DNA of 64,000 nt from Rhodanobacteraceae bacterium (GCA_016717705.1 JADKFD010000015.1:13220-77219), one strand, 5' to 3'. Shown: positions 36,493-46,053, numbered from the stretch's first letter. Numbers and translations are program-made. The notes: generated by a model not told the origin, from the sequence alone.

Positions 36493-37056
36493 TCACGGAT
36501 CAGCCGGCTCCACCGACACCCGCACGCGTAGCTTCTCGCCGGGGTCGTAGCCCAGGCGTGAGAAGAATACTTCGCCGCGATAGCGGTACTCGACGTCGTA
36601 GCCGACGATGCGGCGCTCGTCGTAGCCGGAATCGACCACGCGACAACGCGTTTCGGTACCACGGTAGGTGCGCGAGGGATTGTTGTTGGCATCCGCCTCG
36701 CGACCAACAGCGCCACCGATCACCGCACCGGCGATGGTTGCCGCCTTGCGGCCATCGCCCTTGCCGACTTGATTGCCCAGCGCACCGCCGATCAGTGCAC
36801 CTACGATGGTGCCGGTCGTGGTGTTTTCGTAGCGGCCACCCTGGTGCGCCACCTCCGTGTCGTAGCACTCTTCACGAGGTTGCTCGACACGAACGATGTC
36901 GTAGATGGGATCGACGCGCAGCACGTCGGCATACACCAGTCGCACATTGTCGTCGGCCGGCAACTGCTGCGCGGGCCCGTAGCCAGCCGGTTGCGCACCC
37001 GCGGCAAGCGGTACGCTGAGCATGGTCATCAACAACAGCGGTATCGACTTCTGCAT
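36493..37056 (-). CDS. Glycine-zipper surface-antigen-like protein
   Basis: The 187-residue product has a signal peptide (about 1-22, LLLMTMLSVPLAAGAQ). A glycine-zipper segment, TTTGTIVGALIGGALGNQVGKGDGRKAATIAGAVIGGAVG, lies at about 80-120. This resembles the 17 kDa-antigen/RcpA-like 2TM glycine-zipper family of envelope proteins. A beta-rich C-terminal part (TRCRVVDSGYDERRIVGYDVEYRYRGEVF) follows. The gene stands alone near the serC start. GGAG lies 9 bases upstream of the ATG. No exact function can be given. Confidence 0.85.
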   Translation of the reverse strand: MQKSIPLLLMTMLSVPLAAGAQPAGYGPAQQLPADDNVRLVYADVLRVDPIYDIVRVEQPREECYDTEVAHQGGRYENTTTGTIVGALIGGALGNQVGKGDGRKAATIAGAVIGGAVGREADANNNPSRTYRGTETRCRVVDSGYDERRIVGYDVEYRYRGEVFFSRLGYDPGEKLRVRVSVEPADP

Positions 37057-37172
37057 CGGAGCGTCTCCGTGACGGCATGCATGCCGCTCTCGTGGGGCGA
37101 TTACAACAGTCGGGCGCTGAATGCTCTCTGAGAGCCCGGATCGCTACGATAGCCTGAAGCGAGGGGCCTCTG

Positions 37173-38558
37173 TCACGCCGCGCCATCCTGCAGCTTGCGA
37201 CCCAGGCCAATGACCGCTCTGCGATAGGCGCTGGCGTACTCGCTGCGCCGCGCATGCCGCCCCTGTGTGGCAAGCACGCGACCGCCAACACCGACACTCA
37301 GCGGCGGATGACGTGCCGGGGCAAACAGCCACGCGCCCATCACCGTGTCCGTGCTGCAGCCAGCCAGCGCCGGATCACTGGTGTCCAGCACCAGCCAATC
37401 GGCATCGGCGCCAGCTTGCAGCCCCGCGGCTGCCGAACCGCAGGCCTGGGCACCACCGGCACTTGCCGCCAGCCACAGATTGGCGGCGATGTCCGCGTGC
37501 GTGGCGTCACCCAGTACGGTGCGTCGGCCACTGGCCAGTCGCGACTGGTATTCGAGCCAGCGCAATTCCTCGCGTGGATCGAGGCCGACCTGACTGTCCG
37601 AGCCAATGCCCCAGCGCCCACCCAATTCGCGCAGGTCGGCGAGCGCGAACAAACCGTCTCCCAGATTGGCTTCGGTGGTGGTGCAGATTCCCACCACGGC
37701 ACCGGATCGCGCCATCAGTTGCATTTCGGCGGAATTGGCGTGCGTTGCATGCACCAGGCAATGGCGACGATCGATGGCGATCTGGTCGAACAGATGCTCG
37801 ATCGGACGCCGGGCGTGCACGGCCAGGCAATCGGCGACTTCCTTGCGCTGCTCGGCGATATGGATGTGCAGCGGGCGATCGCGCCAGAGACTCGCTCCGA
37901 AAACCTCGCGCAGGCTGTCGCCAGACACCGCACGCAGCGAATGCACTGCGGCGCCCAGCCGCATGCCGCGCGCAGACAGTGGTGTGGCCAGCGCTTCGCA
38001 AAGTGCCAGAAATTCGTCGCTGCCGCAGCGAAAGCGCTGCTGCCGGCTGGCGAGCGCTTCGTCGCGGAATCCTCCGCGCTGATACAGCGTTGGCAACAGC
38101 GTCAGTCCGATGCCGGCTTCCTCGGCGGCCGCGATCAGCGCCTGCGACATGGCCTGCGTCGGCAGATAGCGCCGCCCATCAGGCCGATGATGCACGTAGT
38201 GAAATTCGGCGACACGGGTATAGCCCTGCTCCAGCATTTCGCAATAGAGCCAGCGGGCGATCGCATGCAGGGCCTCCGGATCGACCAGCCCGGCGTGGCG
38301 GTACATGGCTTCGCGCCAGCTCCAGAAACTGTCGTCGGGCCGACCGAAGCGCTCGGCGCTACCCGCCATGGCGCGCTGGAATGCGTGCGAATGCAGGTTG
38401 GGCATGCCCGGGATGACAAATTCGCCGCAGTGCGCCAGGTCGCCGCGCGGCACGTTCGACTGTACGTCCAGCCAGCGCCCGTCGTCGCCGGCAGTCAGTC
38501 GCACATTGGCATGCCAGCCATCCGGCAGCAAAGCGTGGTCGCAGTGGCCCTGGAACAT
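37173..38558 (-). CDS. hutF: Formimidoylglutamate deiminase
   Basis: HutF turns N-formimidoyl-glutamate into N-formyl-glutamate and ammonia in the five-step histidine breakdown route. The 461-residue amidohydrolase has the metal motif PNLHSHAFQ, RVAEFHYVHHRPDG, VHATHAN and the Asp in GIGSDSQVGLDP. Both ends and length fit the family. It is divergent from hutI with 95 bases between, so one control region may serve both. hutH, hutU and hutG are not in this window. Confidence 0.93.
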   Translation of the reverse strand: MFQGHCDHALLPDGWHANVRLTAGDDGRWLDVQSNVPRGDLAHCGEFVIPGMPNLHSHAFQRAMAGSAERFGRPDDSFWSWREAMYRHAGLVDPEALHAIARWLYCEMLEQGYTRVAEFHYVHHRPDGRRYLPTQAMSQALIAAAEEAGIGLTLLPTLYQRGGFRDEALASRQQRFRCGSDEFLALCEALATPLSARGMRLGAAVHSLRAVSGDSLREVFGASLWRDRPLHIHIAEQRKEVADCLAVHARRPIEHLFDQIAIDRRHCLVHATHANSAEMQLMARSGAVVGICTTTEANLGDGLFALADLRELGGRWGIGSDSQVGLDPREELRWLEYQSRLASGRRTVLGDATHADIAANLWLAASAGGAQACGSAAAGLQAGADADWLVLDTSDPALAGCSTDTVMGAWLFAPARHPPLSVGVGGRVLATQGRHARRSEYASAYRRAVIGLGRKLQDGAA

Positions 38559-38653
38559 GTGCTATCCCGTCTCATTGGTGGTGCGATGCTACGTTGACTT
38601 GGGTCAGCAATCGTCACTGCGACGCTCGGCCTGTCGATCGGAGGATGCCAACG

Positions 38654-39880
38654 ATGTGGGATTGCCTGTGGATCGCAGCGCGACTATGGACCGGCGGCGC
38701 CGCACCGCAGCTGATCGACGATGCCGCGATTGCCAGCCAGAGCGGACGCATTGCCTACGTCGGCCCGGCCAGTGGCTTGCCCGACGCGCCCGCGTCGCTG
38801 GCGCGTGAGGTCAAGCGCTACGCCCATGGTCTGGTGACGCCTGGCCTGATCGATTGCCACACCCATCTGGTTTTCGCCGGAAACCGTGCCGATGAGTATC
38901 AGCAGCGTCTGGCGGGCAGCAGCTACGCAGAGATCGCGGCCGCGGGCGGCGGCATTGCCGGCAGCGTGCGCGCCACGCGTGCAGCCAGCATGGACGAACT
39001 CTATGCGCAGGCCGTCGTGCGTGCGCGCCAGCTGGTAGCCGACGGTGTCACCACCATCGAAATCAAGAGCGGCTACGGGCTGGACCTGGAATCCGAGCGC
39101 AAGATGCTGAAAGTGGCGCGGCGCCTGGGGCGCGCGCTGGGGGTCACGGTGCGCACCAGCTATCTGGCGCTGCACGCCCTGCCCTTCGATGTCAGTGACC
39201 GCGCCAGCTACCTGCGTGACGCCATCGACGTCTGGCTGCCACAGCTGGCCGGCGAAGGACTGGTCGACGCCGTCGACGCTTATCACGAGTCGATCGCCTT
39301 TGACTCTGCGGAAGTGGCGATGCTGTTCGCGGCGGCGGCACGCCTGAAGCTTCCGGTGCGCCTGCATGCCGATCAACTGAGCAATCAACACGGTGCTGCA
39401 TTGGCTGCCAGTCACCAGGCGTTGTCGGCAGACCATCTGGAATACACCGATGAGGCAGGCGTGGCCGCGATGGCTGCTGCCGGCACGGTAGCCGTGCTGC
39501 TCCCGGGCGCCTATCTGGTGTTGAAGGAAACGCGAAAGCCGCCGATCGCACAGTTGCGCACCTCCGGCGTCGCGATGGCGGTGGGTTCCGATCTGAATCC
39601 GGGTACGTCGCCTGTGCTATCGCTGCGCACCGCGATGAGTCTGGCGATCAGCCTGTTCGACCTGCGCGTCGATGAAGTCCTGCAGGCAACCACCCGGCAC
39701 GCCGCCAAAGCCGTCGGTCTGGCTGATTCCCACGGTGAACTTGCCGTAGGCCGGCGCGCAGATTTTGTCTGCTGGGATGCGGAAACTCCGGCCGACCTGG
39801 TTTACTGGATTGGCGGTACGCTGGCGCGTGAGGTGGTCGCGGCAGGCAGCGTCATCCACAGTCGCCCGGAACACCATTGA
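38654..39880 (+). CDS. hutI: Imidazolonepropionase
   Basis: HutI opens the imidazolone ring in histidine breakdown to give formimidoylglutamate, the HutF substrate. The product has 408 residues from the ATG at 38654. I chose it over the ATG at 38645 because CGGAGG ends right at 38644, nine bases before 38654. The metal motif DCHTHLVFAGNRADEY, KSGYGLD, RLHADQL and SDLNPG are all present. It is divergent from hutF. Family and step are firm. Confidence 0.93.
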   Translation: MWDCLWIAARLWTGGAAPQLIDDAAIASQSGRIAYVGPASGLPDAPASLAREVKRYAHGLVTPGLIDCHTHLVFAGNRADEYQQRLAGSSYAEIAAAGGGIAGSVRATRAASMDELYAQAVVRARQLVADGVTTIEIKSGYGLDLESERKMLKVARRLGRALGVTVRTSYLALHALPFDVSDRASYLRDAIDVWLPQLAGEGLVDAVDAYHESIAFDSAEVAMLFAAAARLKLPVRLHADQLSNQHGAALAASHQALSADHLEYTDEAGVAAMAAAGTVAVLLPGAYLVLKETRKPPIAQLRTSGVAMAVGSDLNPGTSPVLSLRTAMSLAISLFDLRVDEVLQATTRHAAKAVGLADSHGELAVGRRADFVCWDAETPADLVYWIGGTLAREVVAAGSVIHSRPEHH

Positions 39881-39969
39881 CATCGTGTTGGGTAGTCACT
39901 GTCGCGCGATCGCGACAGCGACTTGCAGCCAGAGTTGAGTGACGTCGAGTCAGACCCGACGCGACACAC

Positions 39970-40095
39970 TCAAGCCTTCTTGGCAACCTTGGCCGGCGCC
40001 GCGACGACCACCTTCTTTTCGCGCTGCAGACGGCTGTTCCCGTAGGAACCCTTGAAAATCTTGCCTTTACGGCTGCGCTTGTCGCCACGACCCAT
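39970..40095 (-). CDS. thx: 30S ribosomal protein THX
   Basis: The 41-residue product starts MGRGDKRSRKGKIFKGSYGNSR and ends in a Lys/Ala-rich tail (VVVAAPAKVAKKA). It is the small basic 30S protein THX (bTHX), which lies on top of the head of the 30S subunit in several lineages. GGAG lies about 8 bases before the ATG. It is too short for simple length cut-offs. It stands alone between hutI and the flavoprotein gene. Confidence 0.93.
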   Translation of the reverse strand: MGRGDKRSRKGKIFKGSYGNSRLQREKKVVVAAPAKVAKKA

Positions 40096-40170
40096 AGCTA
40101 TCTCCACCATTTGCGTTGTGCCGACCAAAGGCCGACGGAAAGGGGGCGGAGACTAGCAGTCGCGCCGCGA

Positions 40171-41175
40171 TTAGGCTAGCGACCCTCGCCATTCACGCAC
40201 CTGACGCGCCAGCGCCTGTCCACTCAGCCACGCGCCTTCGATTCGCGATCCCTGACACCAGTCGCCGCCCAGTGCCAGACGGCGCCTGGCATCGACCAGC
40301 GCCCCGACATGCAAGGGTGGATCAGCCAGCGCATAGCGCCATCGGTGGGTGGCGGACTTGACCGGAACCTGCGCCGGGCAGGCAATCGCCGCGAAGAAGG
40401 CATCCAGGAGCAGGCCGGCGACATGCTTGCCATCAGCCTCGAGGTGCGCGCGGGAAAACGGCGTGCCGGCATGGATCAGCCAGCGTTCGCCAGCTGGTCG
40501 GCCCGGCTTGCTGGCATCCCGGGCTACCCACGACAACGGTCCGCGATTGACGAAGGCGGCGTCGAAATCCACCGGCAGGGGCCGCGCGAACTCCGTCATC
40601 AACGCCCAGCACGGCGCGAACTCGACTTCTCCGGCAAGCAGCCCCAGAGGCTCGTCGGCCAGCAAGTCGGCCGCCTGCGGCGCCGGCAAGGTGCACAGCA
40701 GTGCACCGAACGGCCCCGCCGGGGCAGCGTCGGCAAACTCCAGCCACCACCCCGATTCGTCGCGTTGTGCGCGTTCCACGCGCAGGCCGCAGCGCACATC
40801 GAGGCCCTCGAGCAGGCTTGACGCCAGGCAATTCATGCCGGGCAAGCCGACCCAGCGCGCCTCGCCACCCGGTGTGCTGCGCTCGGATTGCGCACCGATC
40901 GCCAGCAGTCGTGGCTGCCACAGCGCAACGACGCCACAGTCGACCCAGGACTGCACCTGTTGCACGAATGCCGGATCGCGTGCAGTGAAGTACTGCGCCC
41001 CGTGGTCGTAATGATCGGAGGCGCGCGTGCGTGTCGCGGCGCGGCCGCCCGGGATGCGTCCCTTGTCGTAAACGCTGACCTTGAAACCATGCTCGGCCAG
41101 CGCGTGCGCCGCGCTGGCGCCGGCCACCCCGGCGCCGAGCACAGCCACATGCATTTCCGCAGCGGACATGCTCAT
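40171..41175 (-). CDS. Renalase-like NAD(P)/FAD-dependent oxidoreductase
   Basis: The 334-residue flavoprotein has the dinucleotide fold VAVLGAGVAGASAAHALAEHGFKVSVYDKG (about 10-40), the second Gly-rich GRAATR and GAQYFTAR (about 45-65). ALGGDWCQGSRIEGAWLSGQALA near the end closes the FAD site. This arrangement fits the renalase/amine-oxidase-like group of bacterial FAD enzymes. The substrate cannot be read. It begins with ATG inside the stop of the DUF3429 gene (41172-41175), so the two are coupled. The longer frame upstream covers that gene and is rejected. Confidence 0.82.
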   Translation of the reverse strand: MSMSAAEMHVAVLGAGVAGASAAHALAEHGFKVSVYDKGRIPGGRAATRTRASDHYDHGAQYFTARDPAFVQQVQSWVDCGVVALWQPRLLAIGAQSERSTPGGEARWVGLPGMNCLASSLLEGLDVRCGLRVERAQRDESGWWLEFADAAPAGPFGALLCTLPAPQAADLLADEPLGLLAGEVEFAPCWALMTEFARPLPVDFDAAFVNRGPLSWVARDASKPGRPAGERWLIHAGTPFSRAHLEADGKHVAGLLLDAFFAAIACPAQVPVKSATHRWRYALADPPLHVGALVDARRRLALGGDWCQGSRIEGAWLSGQALARQVREWRGSLA

Positions 41176-41612
41176 CCCTGCCCTGCCAGCACGAACCAGA
41201 GCACGCCGTGGATCACCACCACGGCACCGGACAGGCGTCCGCGCAATTTCATGAACCACGCCGGCCATTCGGGCGCGGGCCGGCGCATGACGTCGAAGAT
41301 GCCGACCACCGCGTAGACCAGTGCCAGCATCTTGATCGCGTGCTCCGCTGGTATCAGCAGGCAGCCGCAGGCAACCAGGCTTGGCACCACCGAAAGGCTC
41401 AAAGCCCGCCACCCCGCCTCGCCGAGCGCCGCTCCCCAGCGCACACCACCGAGAAAGGCCAGGATGACCGCCGAATAGGCGACGAAGGCCTGCAGGGCGA
41501 TGGCGCGCAGATCGGCGTCATCGGCGATCATTGCGCACAGCGCGGTCGCAGCGAACGGGATCAGTCCGGCCCCGCCCAGCCACGCGGCCGACGCGGGAAT
41601 CTGCCGCGACAT
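41172..41612 (-). CDS. DUF3429 membrane protein
   Basis: The 146-residue product has about five hydrophobic helices, with LGGAGLIPFAATALCAMIAD, LAFLGGVRWGAALGEAG and a C-terminal VVVIHGVLWFVLAG. FLGGVRWG is the DUF3429 signature. I use the ATG at 41612, with AGGTG upstream. It is upstream of and overlaps the renalase-like gene, which suggests a shared transcript. The role is unknown. Confidence 0.85.
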   Translation of the reverse strand: MSRQIPASAAWLGGAGLIPFAATALCAMIADDADLRAIALQAFVAYSAVILAFLGGVRWGAALGEAGWRALSLSVVPSLVACGCLLIPAEHAIKMLALVYAVVGIFDVMRRPAPEWPAWFMKLRGRLSGAVVVIHGVLWFVLAGQG

Positions 41613-41701
41613 GAATGCACCTGGTGCGCCCAAACCCTTGCTCCTTCACTGCCTGCTGACGCCTGATCCGGTCAGCTGGCGTACCTGAAAACGGAAATCC
41701 G

Positions 41702-42205
41702 ATGATGGAATACCTGGATGTGCTGGATCGGTGCAGAACCGAGTTGCCGCTGGCCTTTGACCGCGGCTCGCCGTCCGAAGCCGAGGCGCTCGCCCGCTTT
41801 GCGCGCTTCTTCTCCGACTTCTCGCCCGACAAGGTCGAGCGACTGGTCGACCAGACCTACGCGCCCGATGTCTGGTTCAACGATACCTTGAAGACGCTGC
41901 AGGGTCGCGACGCCTTGCGCAGCTATCTCAAGCACAGCGCGCAGGCCGTGCAGAGCTGCCGCGTCGAGATCCTGGACACCCTCTGCAATGACCGCGGTGA
42001 CTACTACGTACGCTGGACCATGGTGATCCGCTTCAAGCGTTTCAAGCCCGGACAGGACACGCAGACCATCGGCATGAGCCATCTGCGCTTCGATCGCAAC
42101 GGTCTGGTGCGCCTGCACCAGGACTATTGGGATTCGACCGCCGGTCTGTTCGAGCACATTCCACTGCTCGGTGCAGCCATTCGGGCGATCAAGCGGCGGG
42201 TCTAA
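41702..42205 (+). CDS. NTF2-like (SnoaL-type) protein
   Basis: The 167-residue product has the cone-shaped NTF2-like fold pattern. It includes FFSDFSPDKVERLVDQTYAPDVWFNDTLKTLQGRDALRSYL, then YYVRWTMVIRFKRF and IGMSHLRFDRNGLVRLHQDYWD. This matches the NTF2-like/SnoaL group common in Xanthomonadales, often next to lipid or cyclopropane-fatty-acid genes. No such partner lies here. An ATG at 41705 is an equal alternative. The enzyme or ligand role is unknown. Confidence 0.82.
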   Translation: MMEYLDVLDRCRTELPLAFDRGSPSEAEALARFARFFSDFSPDKVERLVDQTYAPDVWFNDTLKTLQGRDALRSYLKHSAQAVQSCRVEILDTLCNDRGDYYVRWTMVIRFKRFKPGQDTQTIGMSHLRFDRNGLVRLHQDYWDSTAGLFEHIPLLGAAIRAIKRRV

Positions 42206-42428
42206 ACGGACGGGCTTGCCGCAATCGCTGATGTAGCGTGGCTCGGGCGCGCGCGGTGCTGGGCAATGCGAAGGGCATGTTCGCGCCGCCGGCCGCGGCT
42301 TTGCGCACCAACGCCGGGCGTCGCGCACACCTGGCGGCACGGCCGCTGCACCGAGGACGCGCTTCCCGGGCCGGCGGCGGCGCGCGTCGAGCGCTCCGAG
42401 GATCTGGAAATCTAAAATAATCAATGCC

Positions 42429-43052
42429 TTACGCCGCATTCAACGCACGCCGTAAATTGTCGCGTGCCGCAGCATCCCAGCGCGCGTGGCCGTAGTCGCT
42501 GAGGAAAATGCGCGGACTTGCCAGCAGCTCGCGCAGGAAATGCTTGCGTTTGAAGCGATAGATGAAGGCGGGTACGACCGCTTTGTATTCCTCGGCAACG
42601 GCCGCATCGTAGCGCGCGAAATCCGCCGCATCGCTGCCGACGATAGCCATGTCTGCATCGAGAAACAGGGCGGCTTCGGCGTCGACGCTCGGGCGTTCGA
42701 GCTTGCCGTGGCGCGCCGTCATCAGGATCAGCTGCGCGACGCGTTCGAGGTCCACTTCGGCCTGCAGGCCATGCCGGGCAACCTCGGCTCTGGCCAGTTC
42801 GGCACTGCGCGCCTCGTTGTCGCTGCGCCCGGCCAGATAGACCGCATCGTGGTAACACACCGCAAGGTAGACCTCGCGCGGCTGACGCCAGCCGGGGCTG
42901 GCGGCAATGGCGTCATAGTGACGCAGCACGGCCTGCACATGTTCGAAGTTGTGGTACGCACGCGGTGGCGACGCGTATGCGGCAACCAGGGTCTCGACCT
43001 GCGCCGCGGACATTTGCCATCCATCAGCGGCTGGCGGCAGTTCAATCGTCAA
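42429..43052 (-). CDS. HD-superfamily metal-dependent phosphohydrolase
   Basis: The 207-residue product matches the COG4339 group of predicted HD hydrolases. Marks are YHNFEHVQAVLRHYD (about 37-51), AVCYHDAVYLAGRSDNEARSAELA (about 64-88) and LFLDADMAIVGSD (about 129-141). Together they supply the His and Asp metal ligands. It starts with TTG at 43052, preceded by GGAG; an ATG at 43013 is possible. It is divergent from the DUF5329 lipoprotein gene. The substrate is unknown. Confidence 0.85.
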   Translation of the reverse strand: MTIELPPAADGWQMSAAQVETLVAAYASPPRAYHNFEHVQAVLRHYDAIAASPGWRQPREVYLAVCYHDAVYLAGRSDNEARSAELARAEVARHGLQAEVDLERVAQLILMTARHGKLERPSVDAEAALFLDADMAIVGSDAADFARYDAAVAEEYKAVVPAFIYRFKRKHFLRELLASPRIFLSDYGHARWDAAARDNLRRALNAA

Positions 43053-43186
43053 GGTCGCGACTCCGATGCGTGCATGGCGACACGCTGCAGCAGCGCAGCC
43101 GTCAGGTCAATCGCAGCACTGCCTTGTTTGCGGTCGGCCGGCCTGCTTCAATCGCAAATCGAATTTCACAGCCTGGAACCGAACCC

Positions 43187-43879
43187 ATGCCGCAATGGTC
43201 CCGAGTGCTGCTGTCGCTGCTGATCTGCGCACTGACGGCCTGCAACCAGTCGGCGACACCGGCAGCACCCACGCGAGCGCCACTCAGGATTGAAGGCAGC
43301 ACCACCTTCACCATGAGCCAGCGCACCACGGCGGCGTTGCCGGGGTCTGCCGATGCCCTGCTGCTGACCATCGACGACATCACCGGTGGCCAGACCATGA
43401 CCTCGCTGGAATGGCGCGACGGCGAGCACGTGCTCGGTCCGCGGGCGCTTTACTTGAACGACACGATCGACTTCAGCGTCGCCGAGCACCACTGGCGACT
43501 GACGCTGAGCCAGATGCACAACGAGTTGATCGGCAACGACTGGGTCGAGTTCACGCTGGGCGAGCGCGCGCCGCCCGGCGCCGTCGTGGATGCTGCCGCC
43601 GAAATCGAAGCTCTGCTGGCCGCGGTGGCCGAGCTCGAGGGGGCCGAGTTCATCCGCAACGGGCAATCGCATGCGCCAGCAACCGCGGCGCAACACCTGC
43701 GCGATAAATGGCACGCCAATGAAAGCGCGATCACCAGCGCCGAAGACTTCATCGTCACGGTCGGCAGCCACTCCTCGGCCAGCGGCGAGGCCTACACCAT
43801 CCGCCTGGCGGACGGCAGCACGCTGACCGCCGAGCGTTGGCTCAGTGATCGCTTGCAGCGCATCCGCGCGCAGCGTTGA
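43187..43879 (+). CDS. DUF5329-type lipoprotein
   Basis: The 230-residue product begins MPQWSRVLLSLLICALTACN, a lipoprotein signal with Cys at residue 19. A middle strand-rich region (TFTMSQRTTAALPGSADALLL) is followed by EIEALLAAVAELEGAEFIRNG with DKWHANESAITSAEDFIVTVGS, which matches DUF5329. A further part, TIRLADGSTLTAERWLSDRL, ends it. The family has no known role; it sits in the envelope. The ATG at 43187 was chosen for the lipobox. It ends 7 bases before the convergent RIO kinase gene. Confidence 0.85.
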   Translation: MPQWSRVLLSLLICALTACNQSATPAAPTRAPLRIEGSTTFTMSQRTTAALPGSADALLLTIDDITGGQTMTSLEWRDGEHVLGPRALYLNDTIDFSVAEHHWRLTLSQMHNELIGNDWVEFTLGERAPPGAVVDAAAEIEALLAAVAELEGAEFIRNGQSHAPATAAQHLRDKWHANESAITSAEDFIVTVGSHSSASGEAYTIRLADGSTLTAERWLSDRLQRIRAQR

Positions 43880-43886
43880 TAATTCA

Positions 43887-44744
43887 CTAGTCGACCTGCT
43901 CCGCCTCTTCCCGCCCCTGCTGGCGGATCAGCGCCACCTGGCGCGCATCCTCGATCGAATCCATGACCGCATCGATGTCGGCGCTGTGCTCGTCGAACAC
44001 GAACTTGCCGGTCAGTTCGGTATCTGGATGCAGTTCGCCGTGTTCGAACAGCGCCCACATCTCTTCGCCGTAATAGGTCTGCATCAGCTCCGGCGCGAAA
44101 CGCGACAGGCTGGCGCGCAGGTTGTGCACGTCGCGCAGCAGCATGTCGCGCGCGGCGTTGTTGCCGGCGGCACTGACCACCTGCGGCAGATCGATGATCA
44201 CCGGGCCGTCGGGCGCCACCAGCACGTTGTATTCGGACAGATCGCCGTGGATCAGTCCGATGCACAACATGCGCACGACATCGCGCACCAGACGGGTGTG
44301 GAATGAACGCGCCTCGTCGGCAGTGAGTTCCACCTCGCCCAGGCGCGGTGCGCTGTGGCCATCGGCATCGGTGACCAATGCCATCAGCAGCACGCCATGA
44401 AAGTAGCCATGCGGTTTGGGCACGCAGACACCGGCATTCGCCAGCCGATACAGCGCATCGACCTCGGTGTTCTTCCATTCGGCTTCCTGCTCGCGGCGAC
44501 CGAACTTGCTGGCGCGGTTGATCGCGCGCGCCTGACGGCTGCCGCGCACCTGGCGGCCTTCCTGGTACTGCACGCGCGCCTGGAAACTGCGCTGCGCCAT
44601 GTCCTTGTAAACCTTGGCGCACAGGATGTTGTCGCCAGTACGCACGACGTAAACCGAAGCCTCCTTGCCACTCTTCAGCGGCAACAGCACCTCGTCGATC
44701 AAACAATCGTCGACCAGCGCTTGCAGGCCCTTGGGAGTTTTCAT
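43887..44744 (-). CDS. RIO1-family serine protein kinase
   Basis: This 285-residue protein is a bacterial RIO-type kinase. Lys27 or Lys44 in LKSGKEASVYVVRTGDNILCAKVYK fits the ATP site, HGDLSEYN has the catalytic Asp, and IIDLPQV has the metal Asp. RIO kinases act in ribosome maturation in archaea and eukaryotes. Bacterial members, such as PA4780-type kinases of Pseudomonas, phosphorylate themselves; targets are unclear. It stands alone beside the DUF5329 gene. All active-site residues are present. Confidence 0.92.
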   Translation of the reverse strand: MKTPKGLQALVDDCLIDEVLLPLKSGKEASVYVVRTGDNILCAKVYKDMAQRSFQARVQYQEGRQVRGSRQARAINRASKFGRREQEAEWKNTEVDALYRLANAGVCVPKPHGYFHGVLLMALVTDADGHSAPRLGEVELTADEARSFHTRLVRDVVRMLCIGLIHGDLSEYNVLVAPDGPVIIDLPQVVSAAGNNAARDMLLRDVHNLRASLSRFAPELMQTYYGEEMWALFEHGELHPDTELTGKFVFDEHSADIDAVMDSIEDARQVALIRQQGREEAEQVD

Positions 44745-45182
44745 CAGTCACACAGCCTGCGCTCGGATCAGCTCGACATTATGAGTCATCAGCGGCTGTG
44801 TGCGGCAAAACTGTGGGCGCGGGCTGGTCCGCGGTTCTGGCAGTAGAGCTCGCAACGCCAGGCTGTTCTCACCGAACATAGCGCAAGTAGCTGAAAACAT
44901 CATTTCCCGCAAAGGACGCAAAAGACGCAAGGAACGCAGAGACGCCGGAGGCCAGTGGGTCATGAAAACCTGGCTTCCTTTGGCCCCTTGCGGACAAAAA
45001 TCAGATCCGCGGACTTAGTTGGGCGCGGCAGGGGCGACCAGGACTCCACGAAAGCCGAGGTATTGCCCTGTGGAGCGGTTCCCTCGAGGGTGCTCCACAG
45101 GTTCGATGCGCGAACAAGCGCACAGCCAGCGGCGGCCAGGGATGCCACACAAGCCAGCTCCGGCCATGGCCCTTTCCTGCGG
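44745..45182. other. 438-base gap with CGCAAA tandem array and a hairpin
   Basis: The gap holds a degenerate array of CGCAAA-type units (about 44906-44946). A stem of CCTGTGGAGC (45067-45076) and GCTCCACAGG (45092-45101) is also present. I see no gene with a plausible start and coding pattern, and no tRNA. The tandem units resemble the CGCAAAGACGCAAAG tracts known from several proteobacteria. Confidence 0.6.
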
Positions 45183-45938
45183 TTACGCCCGCGGGCGCTT
45201 CGCCACTTCCTCGCGCAAGGATTCCAGCAGCGAAAACGCAAACGGCCGCAGGCCAATCACCAAGCCGACGCCACGGCGCTTGCTTCCCGGCAGGCTGGCA
45301 TCGACGCTGGCCAGCTCGCTGAATTCCTGGACGACCTTTTCCAGGCGCCGCCGCAACAGGGCCAGCGAGGCCGATCCCAGTTCCTTGACCTCCAGGCGCA
45401 AAAGCGCATCGCTGCCTTCGAACTCGCCGCGAAAGAACTCGACCAGCGCGCTGCGCGACCAACGCTGCATCACCGGACCTTGCGGGCGCCACTCGAAATC
45501 GCGGGCGACCTTCAGACGCACGCGGTTCTCCGGCTGCAACTCCAGCAGCTTCAGCCGATCCAGCCGCGCCAACAAACGGACCACCGAGGGGTCGGTCAGG
45601 CCGAATTCCCGGCGCACATCGGCAACGCTCCAGTCGTTGCACAACAGGTGGAACAGCGTCAGCAAGCGCGGGTCAGCCGCCAGTGCCTCTTCTTGTGCCA
45701 GCGACAGCATGTTGGGCTGCTCGACCACCCGCCGGCCGGCGCGGGCGAGTTCGAAGAAGTCGGTCTCCAGCACGGTGCAGATCTGTTCCAGGCGCTCCAG
45801 CGTGATGCCGCCGCGCGACAACAGGCGCTTGATGCTCGGCTCGGACAAACCAAGCGCCTGCGCCAGGTCGAGGTAGCGCAGGCCGCGCGCTTTCAACTGG
45901 CGTTTGATCGCTTCGTGCAGTCGCTGCGCTTCGGGCAT
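45183..45938 (-). CDS. XRE-type helix-turn-helix regulator
   Basis: The 251-residue product has an N-terminal HTH (about 5-60: LKARGLRYLDLAQALGLSEPSIKRLLSRGGITLERLEQIC). A second, winged-helix-like segment follows (about 85-130: LLTLFHLLCNDWSVADVRREFGLTDPSVVRLLARLDRLKLLEL). The C-terminal half is helical and unknown. It is divergent from the FAD oxidoreductase gene at 46054, with 115 bases between. A control role over that gene is likely by position. I use the ATG at 45938. Confidence 0.85.
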   Translation of the reverse strand: MPEAQRLHEAIKRQLKARGLRYLDLAQALGLSEPSIKRLLSRGGITLERLEQICTVLETDFFELARAGRRVVEQPNMLSLAQEEALAADPRLLTLFHLLCNDWSVADVRREFGLTDPSVVRLLARLDRLKLLELQPENRVRLKVARDFEWRPQGPVMQRWSRSALVEFFRGEFEGSDALLRLEVKELGSASLALLRRRLEKVVQEFSELASVDASLPGSKRRGVGLVIGLRPFAFSLLESLREEVAKRPRA

Positions 45939-46053
45939 GGCCGATCCGGATCGCCGTGGGAGGCCGAAAGTATCGCATGCCGATACTTCATTCGACGGTA
46001 TTGAAGCCTGCCTGAAGCGCGGACAGCCTGTGCGCAACCGCCAGGAGGCCAGC

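Noticed and set aside
42206..42428. Possible short gene in the gap before the HD gene
   Set aside because: The only frame is Arg/Ala-rich with no start site and looks like GC-rich spacer.
44906..44946. CGCAAA units as a CRISPR array or origin iterons
   Set aside because: Units are short and degenerate, and no replication gene is near.
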